Translations under genes and position numbers: made by a program | The notes under the pieces: generated by a model | Databases searched by the model: none | What the model was told of the DNA's origin: nothing | Seen by the model: the letters and a program-made list of their open reading frames with translations, nothing else | Part shown: piece after piece, positions 17,008-26,415 of the stretch | How the letters are laid out: each line of letters opens with the position of its first letter | Numbering within the stretch: position 1 is the stretch's first letter | From: Virgisporangium ochraceum | GTDB taxonomy: Bacteria > Actinomycetota > Actinomycetes > Mycobacteriales > Micromonosporaceae | DNA length: 52,539 bases | Reading direction: 5' to 3' | Assembly: GCF_016863655.1 (NCBI RefSeq) | Contig: NZ_BOPH01000047.1 | Span: 1 to 52,539 of the forward strand

Positions 17008-18741
17008 GTGCAGCTCACCCTGGACGCGCTTTTCGACGATCCGCGCGCGGCCTCCCTGTTCAGCACCACGTTCATGGTCGTCGACCTGGAGACCACCGGG
17101 GGTTCACCAAGTGGGGGCGGCATCACCGAGATAGGGGCGGTGAAGGTCCGGGGTGGGGAGGTACTCGGGGAGTTCGCGACGCTCGTCCACCCCGAGGAGC
17201 GGCTGCCACCGTTCATCACGGTGCTCACCGGCATTACTGAGGCCATGTTGTTACCCGCACCCAAGATCGCGGAGGTTCTGCCCGGTTTCCTCCAGTTCGC
17301 GGAGGGATCGGTCTGGGTCGCCCACAACGCGCCCTACGACACCGGGTTCCTTAAGGCCGCCTGCGCCGAGCTCGGCTACCCCTGGCCGAAGCCGATCACG
17401 CTCGACACCGCCCAGCTGGCCCGGCGGACCCTGATCGCCGACGAGGTGCCCAACCACAAGCTCAGCACGCTGGCCAGGCACTTCAAGGTGCCGAACGAGC
17501 CCTGCCACCGGGCGCTGCACGACGCCCGGGCCACCGTCGACGTCCTGCACGCCCTGATCGCCCGGCTGAACGGTCACCGGGTGCACACCCTCGGCGACGC
17601 GCTGGAGTTCGTGAAGGCGATCAGTCCGCAGCAGCGGAAGAAGAAGCACCTCGCCGAGAACCTTCCCGACAAACCGGGCGTGTACGTGTTCCGGGGCGGC
17701 AGGGACCGCCCGCTGTACGTGGGAACGAGCTCGTCGATCTCCACCCGGGTCAGGAGCTACTTCACCGCCGCCGAGAAGCGGGCCCGCATCAGCGAGATGC
17801 TCGCCGCCGCCGAGCGGGTCGAGGCGATCGAGTGCTCCCACTCCCTGGAGGCGGAGATCCGCGAGCTGCGCCTGATCGCCGCGCACAAGCCGCCGTACAA
17901 CCGCCGGTCGAAGTACCCGGAGCGGGTGGTCTGGCTCAAGCTCACTGTCGAGGCCTATCCGCGGCTGTCGCTGGTGCGGCAGGTCAGCGACGACGGCGCG
18001 GCCTACCTCGGTCCGTTCGCGTCCAAGCGGTCGGCCGAGCTCGCCGCCGCCGGTGTCTACGACGCGCTGCCGATGCGCCAGTGCACCAAGAAGTTGTCGA
18101 AGAAGACGAAGACGCCGGCCTGCGCGCTGGCCGAACTGGGCCGCTGCCCGGCGCCCTGCGAGCACGGGATCTCGGTCGACGAGTACGCGGCGCGCGCCGC
18201 GGAGCCGTTCCGCTCGGCCACCCGCGAAGACCCGGCCGAGGTGGTCGAGGGGCTGCTCGCCCGGATCCACACGCTCGCCGAGAAGCAGCGGTACGAGGAC
18301 GCCGCCGCGGTGCGGTCCCGGCTCACCGCGTTCCTCCGGGCGGCGGTGCGGATGCAGCGCCTGGCGAGCTTCACCACGCTCACCGAGGTGGTCGCCGCGC
18401 GGCCGGCCGCCACCGGAGGCTGGGAGCTGGCGGTCGCCCGGCGCGGCCGGCTCGTCGCCGCCGGGGTCTCGCCCGCCGGCGAGCATCCACGACGCACGAT
18501 CGACATGCTGCTCGCCACCGCCGAGACGGTGCTCCCGGGTCCCGGTCCGGTGCCGGCCGCCACGCCCGAGGAGGGCGAGCGGATCCTGGCGTGGCTCGAG
18601 CGTCCGGAGACCCGGCTGGTCCGGATCGACCAGGGGTGGGCGTCACCCGCCCGCGGGGCCGGACGGTGGCGGAAACTGCTCGCGATGGCCGACGCGGCGA
18701 TCTCCGCGGGGCGCGATCCCGAGGATTCTCACCGCCGGTAA
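17008..18741 (+). CDS. DEDDh exonuclease / GIY-YIG (UvrC-N-like) fusion protein
   Basis: 577 residues. Residues 10-185 are a DnaQ-type 3'-5' exonuclease: VVDLETTGGSP (D-x-E), VAHNAPYDTGFL and HRALHDARAT (His/Asp). Residues 210-300 are a GIY-YIG nuclease: KPGVYVFRGG then LYVGTSSSISTRVRSYF. The C-terminal region carries a UvrB-interaction-like UVR helix (LAEKQRYEDAAAVRSRL). The family is known in actinobacteria (for example Rv2191) and resembles Cho/UvrC-like incision proteins, so a DNA repair role is likely. GTG start, apparently leaderless. Neither nuclease centre looks damaged. Confidence 0.88.
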   Translation: MQLTLDALFDDPRAASLFSTTFMVVDLETTGGSPSGGGITEIGAVKVRGGEVLGEFATLVHPEERLPPFITVLTGITEAMLLPAPKIAEVLPGFLQFAEGSVWVAHNAPYDTGFLKAACAELGYPWPKPITLDTAQLARRTLIADEVPNHKLSTLARHFKVPNEPCHRALHDARATVDVLHALIARLNGHRVHTLGDALEFVKAISPQQRKKKHLAENLPDKPGVYVFRGGRDRPLYVGTSSSISTRVRSYFTAAEKRARISEMLAAAERVEAIECSHSLEAEIRELRLIAAHKPPYNRRSKYPERVVWLKLTVEAYPRLSLVRQVSDDGAAYLGPFASKRSAELAAAGVYDALPMRQCTKKLSKKTKTPACALAELGRCPAPCEHGISVDEYAARAAEPFRSATREDPAEVVEGLLARIHTLAEKQRYEDAAAVRSRLTAFLRAAVRMQRLASFTTLTEVVAARPAATGGWELAVARRGRLVAAGVSPAGEHPRRTIDMLLATAETVLPGPGPVPAATPEEGERILAWLERPETRLVRIDQGWASPARGAGRWRKLLAMADAAISAGRDPEDSHRR

Positions 18742-18948
18742 CGGAGTCATTGCCGGAATTGTGAGTTCGATTCGCGCACTACGGGGTGAAATATCTCTTT
18801 GAAGGCGGTTAGTGCATCCGTCGTTCGCACATACGCAAATGACCGATCGGGCGCGGAGACAGTTACTACCCTGGAAGGAATTGCTACCCACCCCGACACG
18901 CCGACCGGTGCACCCCACCCGGACGGCAACGGTGAGGAGGTGCCACCG

Positions 18949-20856
18949 GTGGACCCCGGGATCGCCCACAACGGCTGGCGCCTGAACACGCCCCCAGATC
19001 GGCACGACCATCGGGGCACCAGCGAACCGACGCAGCGCGGGCACGGGTCCGACCCGTCGCTCACCGCGGCCGAGCTCGGCCTCGCCGTCGCGGCGCCCGC
19101 GAAGGACGCGAGAGAGACGCCGGAAGCCGACGCCCCGGCCGAGAGCGGCCTCACCCGTCGCCTGAAGAGCCTGCTGCCCTGGTCGACCGACACCGATCCG
19201 GTCTCGGCGCTGATCCGCACGCACAAGGGCATCCATCCCGACGCCGACACGGGCCTCGTGCGCCGCGCCTACGAGATGGCCGAGCGCATGCACCGCGGCC
19301 AGATGCGCAAGAGCGGCGACCCGTTCATCACGCACCCGGTGGCGGTCGCCGCGATCCTGTCCGACCTGGGCATGGACACCGTGACGCTGGTCGCCGCGAT
19401 GCTGCACGACACCGTCGAGGACACGAGCTACACGGTCGCCGCGCTGGAGAGCGACTTCGGGCCCGAGGTGGCGCTTATCGTCGACGGGCTCACCAAGTTC
19501 GACAAGCTGTTCTTCGGCGAGGCCGCCGAGGCGGAGACGCTGCGCAAGCTGATCATCGCGGCCGGCCGCGACGTGCGGGTGCTGGTCATCAAGCTGGCCG
19601 ACCGGTTGCACAACATGCGCACGCTCGACGCCCGCAGCACGAAGAGCCAGCAACGCATCGCCACGGCCACCCGCGACGTGCTGGTACCGCTGTGCGACCG
19701 GCTCGGCATCCAGGTGCTCAAGCGCGAGCTGGAGGACTGCGTGCTCAAGGCGCTCAGCCCGAGCGGCTACGCGCTGATCACCGAGTACCTCGCCCAGCGC
19801 GAAGGGTGGAACGAGTACCTCGACCGGGCGAAGACGGTGTTCACCCAGGAGCTCAGAGCCGGCCGGGTCGACTGCAAGATCACCGTCCGTCCCCGGCACC
19901 TGTACTCCATCTGGAAGGACACCGTCGCCGGGCGGCACTCCGAGCCGCACGACCTCCCCCGGCTCGTCGTACGGGTCGACGGCGGCGACATGGACTGCTA
20001 CGCGGCGCTCGGCGTGATCCACGGCCGGTGGCGGCCGGTACCCGGGCGGTTCAAGGACTTCATCGCCTCGCCGAAGAACAACCTGTACCGGTCGCTGCAC
20101 ACCACGGTCATCGGCCCCGACGGGCGCTCGGTCGAAGTGCTCATCCGCACCCGCGAGATGCACCTGAGCGCCGAGTACGGGGTCGCGGTCAACTTCCGGT
20201 ATCCGGAGGGCATGGGCGGGTACGGCCCGGCCGCCCGCGCCGAGCAGCTCGAATGGCTGCAGCGCCTGCTCGACTGGGAGAGCGCCGCCGCCGAGCCGGG
20301 CCAGTTCCTGGCGTCGTTGCGGTGCGACCTGTCGGAGTCCCAGATCATCGTGTTCACGGGCACCGGGCGGCCGGTGCTGCTCCCCTCGGACTCGACGCCG
20401 GTCGACCTCGCGTACACGCTCAGCGCCGACACCGGCAACCGATGTATCGGCTCGCGGATCAACGGCCGGCTGGTGCCCCTGTCGTCCCCCCTCGCCGACG
20501 GCGACTCGGTGGAGATCATCACCCGTCAGGACGCCGACGACGAGCGCGGCCCCTCCGAGGAGTGGCTGACGTTCGTCAAGACCCCGCACGCGCGGCTGCA
20601 CATCGGCCGCTGGTTCGAGAAGCGCAGCGAGACCGTCACGATCGCCAACAAGGTCCGCCTCGGGCGGGTGGCGGTGGGGCTGGCCCTGCGCCAGCACGGC
20701 CGGGGCCTCGCGAGCGACCTCCCCCTCGTCAGGCTGGCCGGCCAGCTCGGTTTCCCCGATCTTGAGACGCTCCTGGTGGCCGTCGCCGACCACAAGGTCT
20801 CCGCGAACACGGTCGTCGACCGGTTGATCCGGGCGGTGGATCACTCGCCCCAGTAG
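18949..20856 (+). CDS. RSH-type (p)ppGpp synthetase/hydrolase, RshA-like
   Basis: 635 residues from the chosen start. The HD hydrolase domain has RKSGDPFITHPVAVAAIL, the LHDTVEDT motif and KLADRLHNMRTL. The synthetase domain has RPRHLYSIWKD, GRFKDFIASPKNNLYRSLHT and EVLIRT. A TGS domain starts at QIIVFTGTGRPVLLPSDS. The chain stops soon after TGS, with no ACT domain, so it is shorter than canonical Rel. It is probably a second, RshA-like alarmone enzyme, able to make and degrade (p)ppGpp. The GTG at 18949 has AGGAGG 8 nt upstream; an in-frame TTG at 18799 would add 50 low-complexity residues. Confidence 0.85.
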   Translation: MDPGIAHNGWRLNTPPDRHDHRGTSEPTQRGHGSDPSLTAAELGLAVAAPAKDARETPEADAPAESGLTRRLKSLLPWSTDTDPVSALIRTHKGIHPDADTGLVRRAYEMAERMHRGQMRKSGDPFITHPVAVAAILSDLGMDTVTLVAAMLHDTVEDTSYTVAALESDFGPEVALIVDGLTKFDKLFFGEAAEAETLRKLIIAAGRDVRVLVIKLADRLHNMRTLDARSTKSQQRIATATRDVLVPLCDRLGIQVLKRELEDCVLKALSPSGYALITEYLAQREGWNEYLDRAKTVFTQELRAGRVDCKITVRPRHLYSIWKDTVAGRHSEPHDLPRLVVRVDGGDMDCYAALGVIHGRWRPVPGRFKDFIASPKNNLYRSLHTTVIGPDGRSVEVLIRTREMHLSAEYGVAVNFRYPEGMGGYGPAARAEQLEWLQRLLDWESAAAEPGQFLASLRCDLSESQIIVFTGTGRPVLLPSDSTPVDLAYTLSADTGNRCIGSRINGRLVPLSSPLADGDSVEIITRQDADDERGPSEEWLTFVKTPHARLHIGRWFEKRSETVTIANKVRLGRVAVGLALRQHGRGLASDLPLVRLAGQLGFPDLETLLVAVADHKVSANTVVDRLIRAVDHSPQ

Positions 20857-20876
20857 CCGTCCACTACCGTTGCCGG

Positions 20877-21374
20877 GTGCACGCACTTCGTAAGGCGTTC
20901 TATGCCGCGTTCTACCGGCTGCCGGGCCGGTGGCGGCGCCGCATCGTGCGGTTGGTGAAGCAACGGTTCACCGTGGGCGCCGTCGTGCTCGTGAAGACCA
21001 CCGACGACAAGCTCCTGCTGCTGCGGCAGCCGCCGGGCACCGGCTGGTCGCTGCCGGCCGGGCTGATGGACCGCGGTGAGCGTCCGGCACAGACCGCCGC
21101 CCGCGAGCTGTTCGAGGAGAGCGGGATCCGGCTGACGCCGGAGGACCTGGAACCCGGGAACCCCAACGCGATCGTGCACCGGGCGGGCTGGATCGACTGC
21201 GTGTTCTTCGCGACTGTGCCGCCCGGCACCGAGACCAGCGTCGACGGCGCCGAGGTCTACGAGGCGGCGTTCCACCCCATCGACGCGCTGCCGCCGCTCA
21301 CCGTGCCCACGTCGCAACTGCTCGGCTACTACGGCATGGGCCCCTACGCCGCGTACCCGGAGACCCGGTCGTGA
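20877..21374 (+). CDS. NUDIX hydrolase
   Basis: 165 residues. The Nudix box AGLMDRGERPAQTAARELFEESG (from about residue 60) matches GX5EX7REUXEEXGU, with one-residue variation at the front. It hydrolyses a nucleoside diphosphate linked to another group; the substrate is unknown. A short basic N-terminal segment (LPGRWRRRIVRLVKQRF) precedes the domain. GTG start at 20877. The downstream nucleotidyltransferase begins in its stop codon (GTGA), so the two enzymes may act on the same NDP-sugar pool. Confidence 0.87.
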   Translation: MHALRKAFYAAFYRLPGRWRRRIVRLVKQRFTVGAVVLVKTTDDKLLLLRQPPGTGWSLPAGLMDRGERPAQTAARELFEESGIRLTPEDLEPGNPNAIVHRAGWIDCVFFATVPPGTETSVDGAEVYEAAFHPIDALPPLTVPTSQLLGYYGMGPYAAYPETRS

Positions 21375-22192
21375 GCGACGTCTGCGCGGTCGTGCTGGCG
21401 GCCGGCGAGGGCACCCGGCTGCGCCCACTCACGGAGTCCGTGCCGAAGGCGCTGTGTCCCGTGGGCAACGTGCCCCTGCTCGACCTCGCACTCGCCCGGG
21501 TGGCGGCGCTCGGTCTCGACGCGGCGGTCAACGCCTGCTACCTCGGCTCGCAGGTGGTCGCGCACATCGGAGGGCGGGCGTTCGTCGGGGTCGAGCCCGA
21601 CGAACCATGGGGGACCAGCGGAGGGCTGGCCAGGCTGCGCGACTGGATCGACGGGCGGGGTGTCCTGGCCGGCAACGCCGACGCCTACCTGTCCTCGGCG
21701 GGGAAGGCCCCCGGCCCGGACATCGCGGCGATGCTCGACGGCTGGACCGGCGACACGGTGCGGATCCTCGGCGTCCCCGCGGAGCCCGGTCGCGGCGAGT
21801 TCGGCCCGTACCGGTTCGCCGGCTTCTCCCTGCTGCCCTGGACCGTCGTGCGCGACCTCCCGGTCGAGCGCGGCGACCTGGTGCGCACGGCCTGGCGGCC
21901 GGCCGAGCGGGCCGGCCGGCTGGAGGTGGTCCCGTTCGACGGCACCTACCTCGACACCGGCACCCCCGCGACGTACCTGGCCGCGAACCTGCACGCCGCG
22001 GGCGACGGTTCGCTGGTCGACCCGACGGCCGAGGTCACCGCGCCGGTGACGCGCGCGGTGGTCGGCGCCGGCGCCCGGGTGGCCGGGCCGGTGCGGTCGG
22101 CGGTGGTCTGGCCGGGTGCGTCCGTCGGCGCCGGCGAAGTTCTGGAGAACGCGATCCGCGCGGACGGCGGGCTCACCGTCGCCGTACGATGA
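21371..22192 (+). CDS. NDP-sugar (mannose-1-phosphate guanylyltransferase-like) nucleotidyltransferase
   Basis: 273 residues. The signature VVLAAGEGTRLRPLTESVPKAL (residues 7-28, with the Lys) identifies the nucleotidyltransferase fold. Metal-binding LAGNADAY and the later FDGTYLDTGTPATYL segments are present. A C-terminal left-handed beta-helix-like stretch (VDPTAEVTAPVTRAVVGAG) follows. It should form an NDP-sugar from NTP and sugar-1-phosphate; the base and sugar are uncertain. The GTG start overlaps the NUDIX stop by 4 nt. Confidence 0.85.
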   Translation: MSDVCAVVLAAGEGTRLRPLTESVPKALCPVGNVPLLDLALARVAALGLDAAVNACYLGSQVVAHIGGRAFVGVEPDEPWGTSGGLARLRDWIDGRGVLAGNADAYLSSAGKAPGPDIAAMLDGWTGDTVRILGVPAEPGRGEFGPYRFAGFSLLPWTVVRDLPVERGDLVRTAWRPAERAGRLEVVPFDGTYLDTGTPATYLAANLHAAGDGSLVDPTAEVTAPVTRAVVGAGARVAGPVRSAVVWPGASVGAGEVLENAIRADGGLTVAVR

Positions 22193-22226
22193 TTCGCGCC
22201 GGTTCGGCCGTCGAAGGAGACCACAG

Positions 22227-22514
22227 GTGATCACCGCCATCGTCCTGATCAACTGCGCCACCGACGCGATTCCCGAGGTGGCCGAGAACCTCGCCAACAT
22301 CGACGGGGTCAGCGAGGTCTACTCGGTGGCGGGCAGCATCGACCTCATCGCGGTCGTGCGCGTCGCCCAGTTCGACGCGATCGCCGAGGTCATCGCCGGC
22401 CGCATCTCGAAGACCCCGGGGGTCACGGCCACCGACACGCACATCGCGTTCCGCGCCTACTCCCGCCACGACCTCGAAGAGGCCTTCGCGATCGGGTTTC
22501 CGGACGCCGACTGA
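22227..22514 (+). CDS. Stand-alone Lrp/AsnC ligand-binding (RAM) domain protein
   Basis: 95 residues comprising only the effector-binding RAM domain: TAIVLINCATDAIPEVAENLANIDGV, YSVAGSIDLIAVVRV and the final helix. There is no N-terminal HTH, so it cannot bind DNA by itself. Such proteins probably form oligomers that sense an amino acid and may regulate partner enzymes or full-length Lrp proteins. GAAGGAG lies 7-8 nt before the GTG. It is 34 nt downstream of the nucleotidyltransferase and probably in its operon. Confidence 0.87.
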   Translation: MITAIVLINCATDAIPEVAENLANIDGVSEVYSVAGSIDLIAVVRVAQFDAIAEVIAGRISKTPGVTATDTHIAFRAYSRHDLEEAFAIGFPDAD

Positions 22515-22542
22515 CGCGCTCCGCGCGTCAGTCGGCGTCCGG
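22500..22542. terminator. Bidirectional terminator hairpin
   Basis: A perfect 19-bp stem (22500-22518 with 22524-22542) and 5-nt loop spans the last codons and stop of the RAM-domain gene and ends 10 bp before the convergent S9 peptidase stop. It is one of the strongest hairpins in the window. The coding part of the stem constrains the last six codons. Confidence 0.8.
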
Positions 22543-22552
22543 AGACGACCCG

Positions 22553-24436
22553 TCAGACCCAGCGGTCGAACCACTCGATGATGGCCTCGAAGCGGGCCAC
22601 CCGGTGCGACGGCAGGCCGGTACGCGACAGCTCGTGCCCCTCGCCGGGGAACAGCAGCATCTCCACGGTCGCGCCGCGGCGCTTCAGCGCCACGAACAGC
22701 CGCTGCGCCTGCTCGACCGGGCACCGCCAGTCCTGCTCCGAGTGGATGATCAGCATCGGGGCGGTGATCGCGTCGGCATAGGCGAGCGGGCTCTTCGTGG
22801 CGTCGCCGTTGTACAGGCCGTCGGAGAAGAACCAGCCGATGTCCGACGAGCCGGTGAAGCTGTCGATCGCGTTCACCGCGCGCTCGGAGATGGCGGCCTT
22901 GAACCGGTCGGGGTGGTTGCCGGCGAGCCAGGTGGTCATGAAGCCACCGTGCGAGCCGCCGAGCACGCCGACCCGGGAGCCGTCGAGGTCGTCGGCCTTC
23001 AGGGCCTGGTCGAGCAGCGCGATCAGGTCGGCGCCGCACACCGCGCCGACGTCGCCGATCACGGCGCGGCCGTGCGCCTGCCCGTACCCCGACGAGCCGC
23101 GCGGGTTGCCCATCACCACGGCGTAGCCGGCGGCGGCCAGCACCTGGGCCTCGTCGAACAGCCGCCAGCCGTACTGGGTGAACGGGCCGCCGTGGATCAT
23201 CAGCAGCACCGGGTGCGGGCCGCCGCCGGCCGGCCGCACGACCCAGCCGTGCACCGGATACCCGTCGGAGGTGGAGCCGGTGATCTCCTCCATCGGGAAC
23301 GACTCGACACCCTCGCTCCACGACGACAGCTTGCGGTCGCCGACGTACAGCTCACCCCACGAGCCGGCGTCGACGACGACCGTGGCGAGGGTGTCGCCGA
23401 CGCGGTGGTAACCGATGATCTGGCGCTCGCCGTCGGAGAGCACCGTCGGCTCGCCGCCGTCGTAGGGGAACAGCAGCATCTCGACGGCGCCGCGCTGCTC
23501 GTTGAGGAACAGCACCCCGTCGTCGAGCGGCTGGATGTCGCCGCCCGGGTAGGCGAGGTGGTACTTCTCCTCGTCGGTGATGCGGCGGACCGGCGCGCTG
23601 CCGTCGACCGGCGCGTACCAGATGCCCACGTTGCTGACGATCGCCTCCTCGGCGTCGCCGCCGTGGAAGCACAGGCCGGTGCCGTCGGGCGTGAACTGCG
23701 GCCCGCCGGACCACATCGTGCCGTCGGTGACGGCGCGCAGGTCGGACCCGTCCTCGGCGCACACCCACAGGTCGGCGACCAGGTCGTCGTTGTACGTCTC
23801 GTGGCGGGCCGCGACGAACGCCAGCAGGCCGCCGGCCGGCGACCAGACCACGTCGCTGTGGTCGTACGGGCCGTCGGTGATCTTCGTCGGCTCCGCGCCC
23901 TCCGCGACCGCGGTGACGAACACGTGCCGCGGCCGGTCGAGGAGGTAGCCGAGGTCGTCGACGTGGTACGACAGCTTGGTGATCCGCCGCGGCGGCTCCT
24001 TGCCCGCGTCGACCTTCGCCTTCGTGCCGTACCGGCCCTCCTCCGGAACCCGGGCCACGTACGCGATCCGGGCCGAGTCGGGCGCCCACGCGAACTCGCC
24101 GACGCCGAGCTTCTCGTCGGTGAGCTTCCGGGCCTCGCCACCCGCGGTCGGCAGCACCCACAGCTGGGACTTGCCGGTCTCGCCGTCGTCGTCGCGCACC
24201 GTGCGGATGAAGCCCACCCAGGCACCGTCGGGCGAGTACTTCGGCGCGCCGTCGCGCCAGCCACCGGTGAGCCGGCGGGGCGGAGCGGAGCCGTCGGCCG
24301 GGGCGATCCAGAGGTGGCTCGTGTAGTCGTCGGCGTCGAGGTCGATCTGCGACAGGGGTAGCACCACGGTGTCACCGCTCGGGCTCACCGCCGGGCGGCC
24401 CGGGATGCGGGCGGTCGCAATATCAAGGGGCTTCAT
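22553..24436 (-). CDS. S9-family serine peptidase (prolyl oligopeptidase type)
   Basis: About 627 residues. An N-terminal beta-propeller (to about 370, TolB/DPP-like blades with SPDGAWVGFIR and TPDGTGLCFHG repeats) precedes the alpha/beta-hydrolase domain. The nucleophile is in GVLGGSHGGFMTTW, the Asp in HSEQDWRCP, and the His in FPGEGHELSRTG. It should cleave short peptides, possibly dipeptides or acyl-peptides. No signal peptide is visible, so it is cytoplasmic. The ATG at 24436 lies 10 nt after TATAGC, suggesting a near-leaderless mRNA; a TTG three codons upstream is the alternative. Confidence 0.9.
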   Translation of the reverse strand: MKPLDIATARIPGRPAVSPSGDTVVLPLSQIDLDADDYTSHLWIAPADGSAPPRRLTGGWRDGAPKYSPDGAWVGFIRTVRDDDGETGKSQLWVLPTAGGEARKLTDEKLGVGEFAWAPDSARIAYVARVPEEGRYGTKAKVDAGKEPPRRITKLSYHVDDLGYLLDRPRHVFVTAVAEGAEPTKITDGPYDHSDVVWSPAGGLLAFVAARHETYNDDLVADLWVCAEDGSDLRAVTDGTMWSGGPQFTPDGTGLCFHGGDAEEAIVSNVGIWYAPVDGSAPVRRITDEEKYHLAYPGGDIQPLDDGVLFLNEQRGAVEMLLFPYDGGEPTVLSDGERQIIGYHRVGDTLATVVVDAGSWGELYVGDRKLSSWSEGVESFPMEEITGSTSDGYPVHGWVVRPAGGGPHPVLLMIHGGPFTQYGWRLFDEAQVLAAAGYAVVMGNPRGSSGYGQAHGRAVIGDVGAVCGADLIALLDQALKADDLDGSRVGVLGGSHGGFMTTWLAGNHPDRFKAAISERAVNAIDSFTGSSDIGWFFSDGLYNGDATKSPLAYADAITAPMLIIHSEQDWRCPVEQAQRLFVALKRRGATVEMLLFPGEGHELSRTGLPSHRVARFEAIIEWFDRWV

Positions 24437-24445
24437 GCCCGCCAA

Positions 24446-24487
24446 GCTATAGGACGGTGGTCGAGCTACCCAGGGGTAACCTACGCT
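24446..24487. promoter_or_regulatory. Divergent -10 elements, S9 peptidase and hydrolase
   Basis: On the minus strand TATAGC (24446-24451) stands 9-10 nt before the peptidase ATG. On the plus strand TACGCT (24482-24487) ends exactly 7 nt before the hydrolase GTG at 24494. Both genes therefore look leaderless or nearly so, in a gap of under 60 bp. Confidence 0.4.
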
Positions 24488-24493
24488 TCCGAC

Positions 24494-25327
24494 GTGGACC
24501 CGACCGTCGAGCAGCTCCCTCTCGCATCAGGTGACAGCCTTGCGCTGCACAGCTATCCCGACGACGGGTCGGCACCGATGGTGCTGATCCTGCCCGCCAT
24601 GGGTGTGCCCGCCCGCTACTACCGGCACTTCGCCGCCGGGCTGCACGCGGCCGGGTTCGCCGTGGTCGCGCTCGACCTGCGGGCCAACGGCGCGAGCACG
24701 CCCCGGCCGTCGCGCCGGGGGAACCACGGCTACGCCGACCTCGTCGACGACGTCGCGGCCGTCTGCGCCGCGCTCGCCGAACGCCGGGCCGGCCGGCCGC
24801 TGCTGCTGGTCGGGCACTCGCTCGGCGGTCAGATCGGGCTGCTGCACGCGGCGAACGACCCGGCCGGCATCGCGGGTGTGGTGCTGGTCGCGGCCGCGAT
24901 CCCGTACTGGCGGGCGTATCCGGGCCGGCGCCGGTACGGCCTGCTCGCGATGACCCAGAGCATCGGCGCGACCTCCGCCGTGCTCCGGGTGTGGCCCGGC
25001 TGGGGCTTCGGCGGCCGCCAGGCCGGCCGGGTGATGACCGACTGGGCCCGCACCGCCCGCACCGGCGGCTACGGCAACCTGCCGGGCGCCGACGAGGCGC
25101 TGGCGAAGCTCAGCGTTCCGGTGCTGGCGATCAGCATCGAGGGCGACCACCTCGTGCCGGCCCCGGTCGTCGACAACTACACCGCGCTGCTCGGCGCGGC
25201 GTCCGTCGAGCGCGTCCATTTCGGCGCCGGAGACCTCGGCGCCGCCTCAGACCATTTCACGTGGACCCGCATGAGCGGACCCATCGTGGCCCGCATCTCT
25301 GCCTTCGCGGGGTTACCCCGCGAGTGA
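24494..25327 (+). CDS. Alpha/beta-hydrolase (serine hydrolase)
   Basis: 277 residues. The catalytic nucleophile elbow is LLVGHSLGGQIG near residue 108, the acid is in ISIEGDHLVP, and the likely histidine is in SDHFTW near the C-terminus. The early segment VVALDLRANGASTPRP resembles lysophospholipase/monoacylglycerol lipase enzymes, but the substrate is not determined. There is no signal peptide. GTG start, predicted leaderless. Its end overlaps the convergent trpD stop by 15 bp. Confidence 0.85.
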   Translation: MDPTVEQLPLASGDSLALHSYPDDGSAPMVLILPAMGVPARYYRHFAAGLHAAGFAVVALDLRANGASTPRPSRRGNHGYADLVDDVAAVCAALAERRAGRPLLLVGHSLGGQIGLLHAANDPAGIAGVVLVAAAIPYWRAYPGRRRYGLLAMTQSIGATSAVLRVWPGWGFGGRQAGRVMTDWARTARTGGYGNLPGADEALAKLSVPVLAISIEGDHLVPAPVVDNYTALLGAASVERVHFGAGDLGAASDHFTWTRMSGPIVARISAFAGLPRE

Positions 25328-26380
25328 CCTGGCGCGCGTGACCCACTTGTCCAACGTGGACTTGGCGGCGCCGGTGTCGAGGGATTCCTCGGCCCGCGTG
25401 ATGCCCTCGCGCAGCGCGCCCGGCAGGTCCGTGCCCGAGCCGGGGCCGAAGCCCTTGCGGGCGGCCAGCGCGGCAGCGGCGTTGAGCACCACCGCGTCGC
25501 GCACCGGACCGGTCTCGCCGTCGAGCAGGCGCCGCGCGACAGCGGCGTTGAACTCGGCGTCGGCGCCGCGCAGCGCGCCCAGGTCGGGCGCCCGCGGGAT
25601 GCCGAGGTCGACCGCGTCGATCACCTGCTCGGTGACCGTGCCGCCGCTGACGGCCCACACGCGGGTGGGCGCGAGGGTGGTGAACTCGTCGAGCCCGTCC
25701 TCGCCGCGCACCAGCACGACGCTGTCGCCGCGCCGGGCGAACACCTCGGCCAGCACCGGCGCCATGCGCGGGTCGGCGCAGCCGACGGTGGACGCGGTGG
25801 GCTGCGCCGGGTTGGTCAGCGGCCCGAGGAAGTTGAAGAACGTCGGCACGCCCATCTCGCGCCGGGTGACACCGGCGTGGCGGAGCCCGGAGTGGAAGCC
25901 CGGCGCGAAGCAGAACCCGATGCCGGTGTCGGCGACGGTCGTGGCCACCGCGTCGGGACCCAGGTTCAGCGGAAGGCCCAGCGCCTCGAGCAGGTCGGCG
26001 GCGCCGCACGACGACGAGGCCGCCCGGTTGCCGTGCTTGACCACCGGTACACCCGCGCCCGCCACCACCAGGGCCGCCATCGTGGAGATGTTCACCGTGT
26101 GGCTCCGGTCGCCGCCGGTGCCCACGATGTCGACCGCGCTGGTACGCGTCTCCTCCGGGAGTGTGACCCGCACCGCGTTGCCGATCATCGCCTCGACCAG
26201 GCCGGCGATCTCGGCCGGGGTCTCACCCTTCGCCCGCAGCGCGACCGCGAACGCCGCGATCTGCGCGCTGGTGGCGTTGCCCGTCATGATCTCGTTCATC
26301 GCCCACGCGGTGTCTGAGGTGCCGAGCTCCTCGCCGCGCAGCAGTGCCGAGAGCAGGTTCGGCCAGGTGCGCTCGCCCAT
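25313..26380 (-). CDS. trpD: Anthranilate phosphoribosyltransferase
   Basis: 355 residues. Transfers phosphoribosyl from PRPP to anthranilate in tryptophan synthesis. The PRPP motif DIVGTGGDRSHTVNIST, the KHGNRAASSSCGAADLLEALG loop (anthranilate site) and FFNFLGPLTNPA are intact. GGAAAGG stands before the ATG at 26380. No other trp gene is in the window; the placement beside the cytochrome oxidase genes repeats that of mycobacteria (Rv2192c-Rv2193) and seems historical rather than functional. Confidence 0.95.
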   Translation of the reverse strand: MGERTWPNLLSALLRGEELGTSDTAWAMNEIMTGNATSAQIAAFAVALRAKGETPAEIAGLVEAMIGNAVRVTLPEETRTSAVDIVGTGGDRSHTVNISTMAALVVAGAGVPVVKHGNRAASSSCGAADLLEALGLPLNLGPDAVATTVADTGIGFCFAPGFHSGLRHAGVTRREMGVPTFFNFLGPLTNPAQPTASTVGCADPRMAPVLAEVFARRGDSVVLVRGEDGLDEFTTLAPTRVWAVSGGTVTEQVIDAVDLGIPRAPDLGALRGADAEFNAAVARRLLDGETGPVRDAVVLNAAAALAARKGFGPGSGTDLPGALREGITRAEESLDTGAAKSTLDKWVTRARSLAG

Positions 26381-26415
26381 GACGGCCTTTCCGGGGGTCG
26401 GGGGTACGGGTGGGC

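Noticed and set aside
18742..18800. tRNA-like GAGTTCGATTC segment before the RSH gene
   Set aside because: The flanking bases do not form a T-stem or acceptor stem, so no tRNA can be folded.
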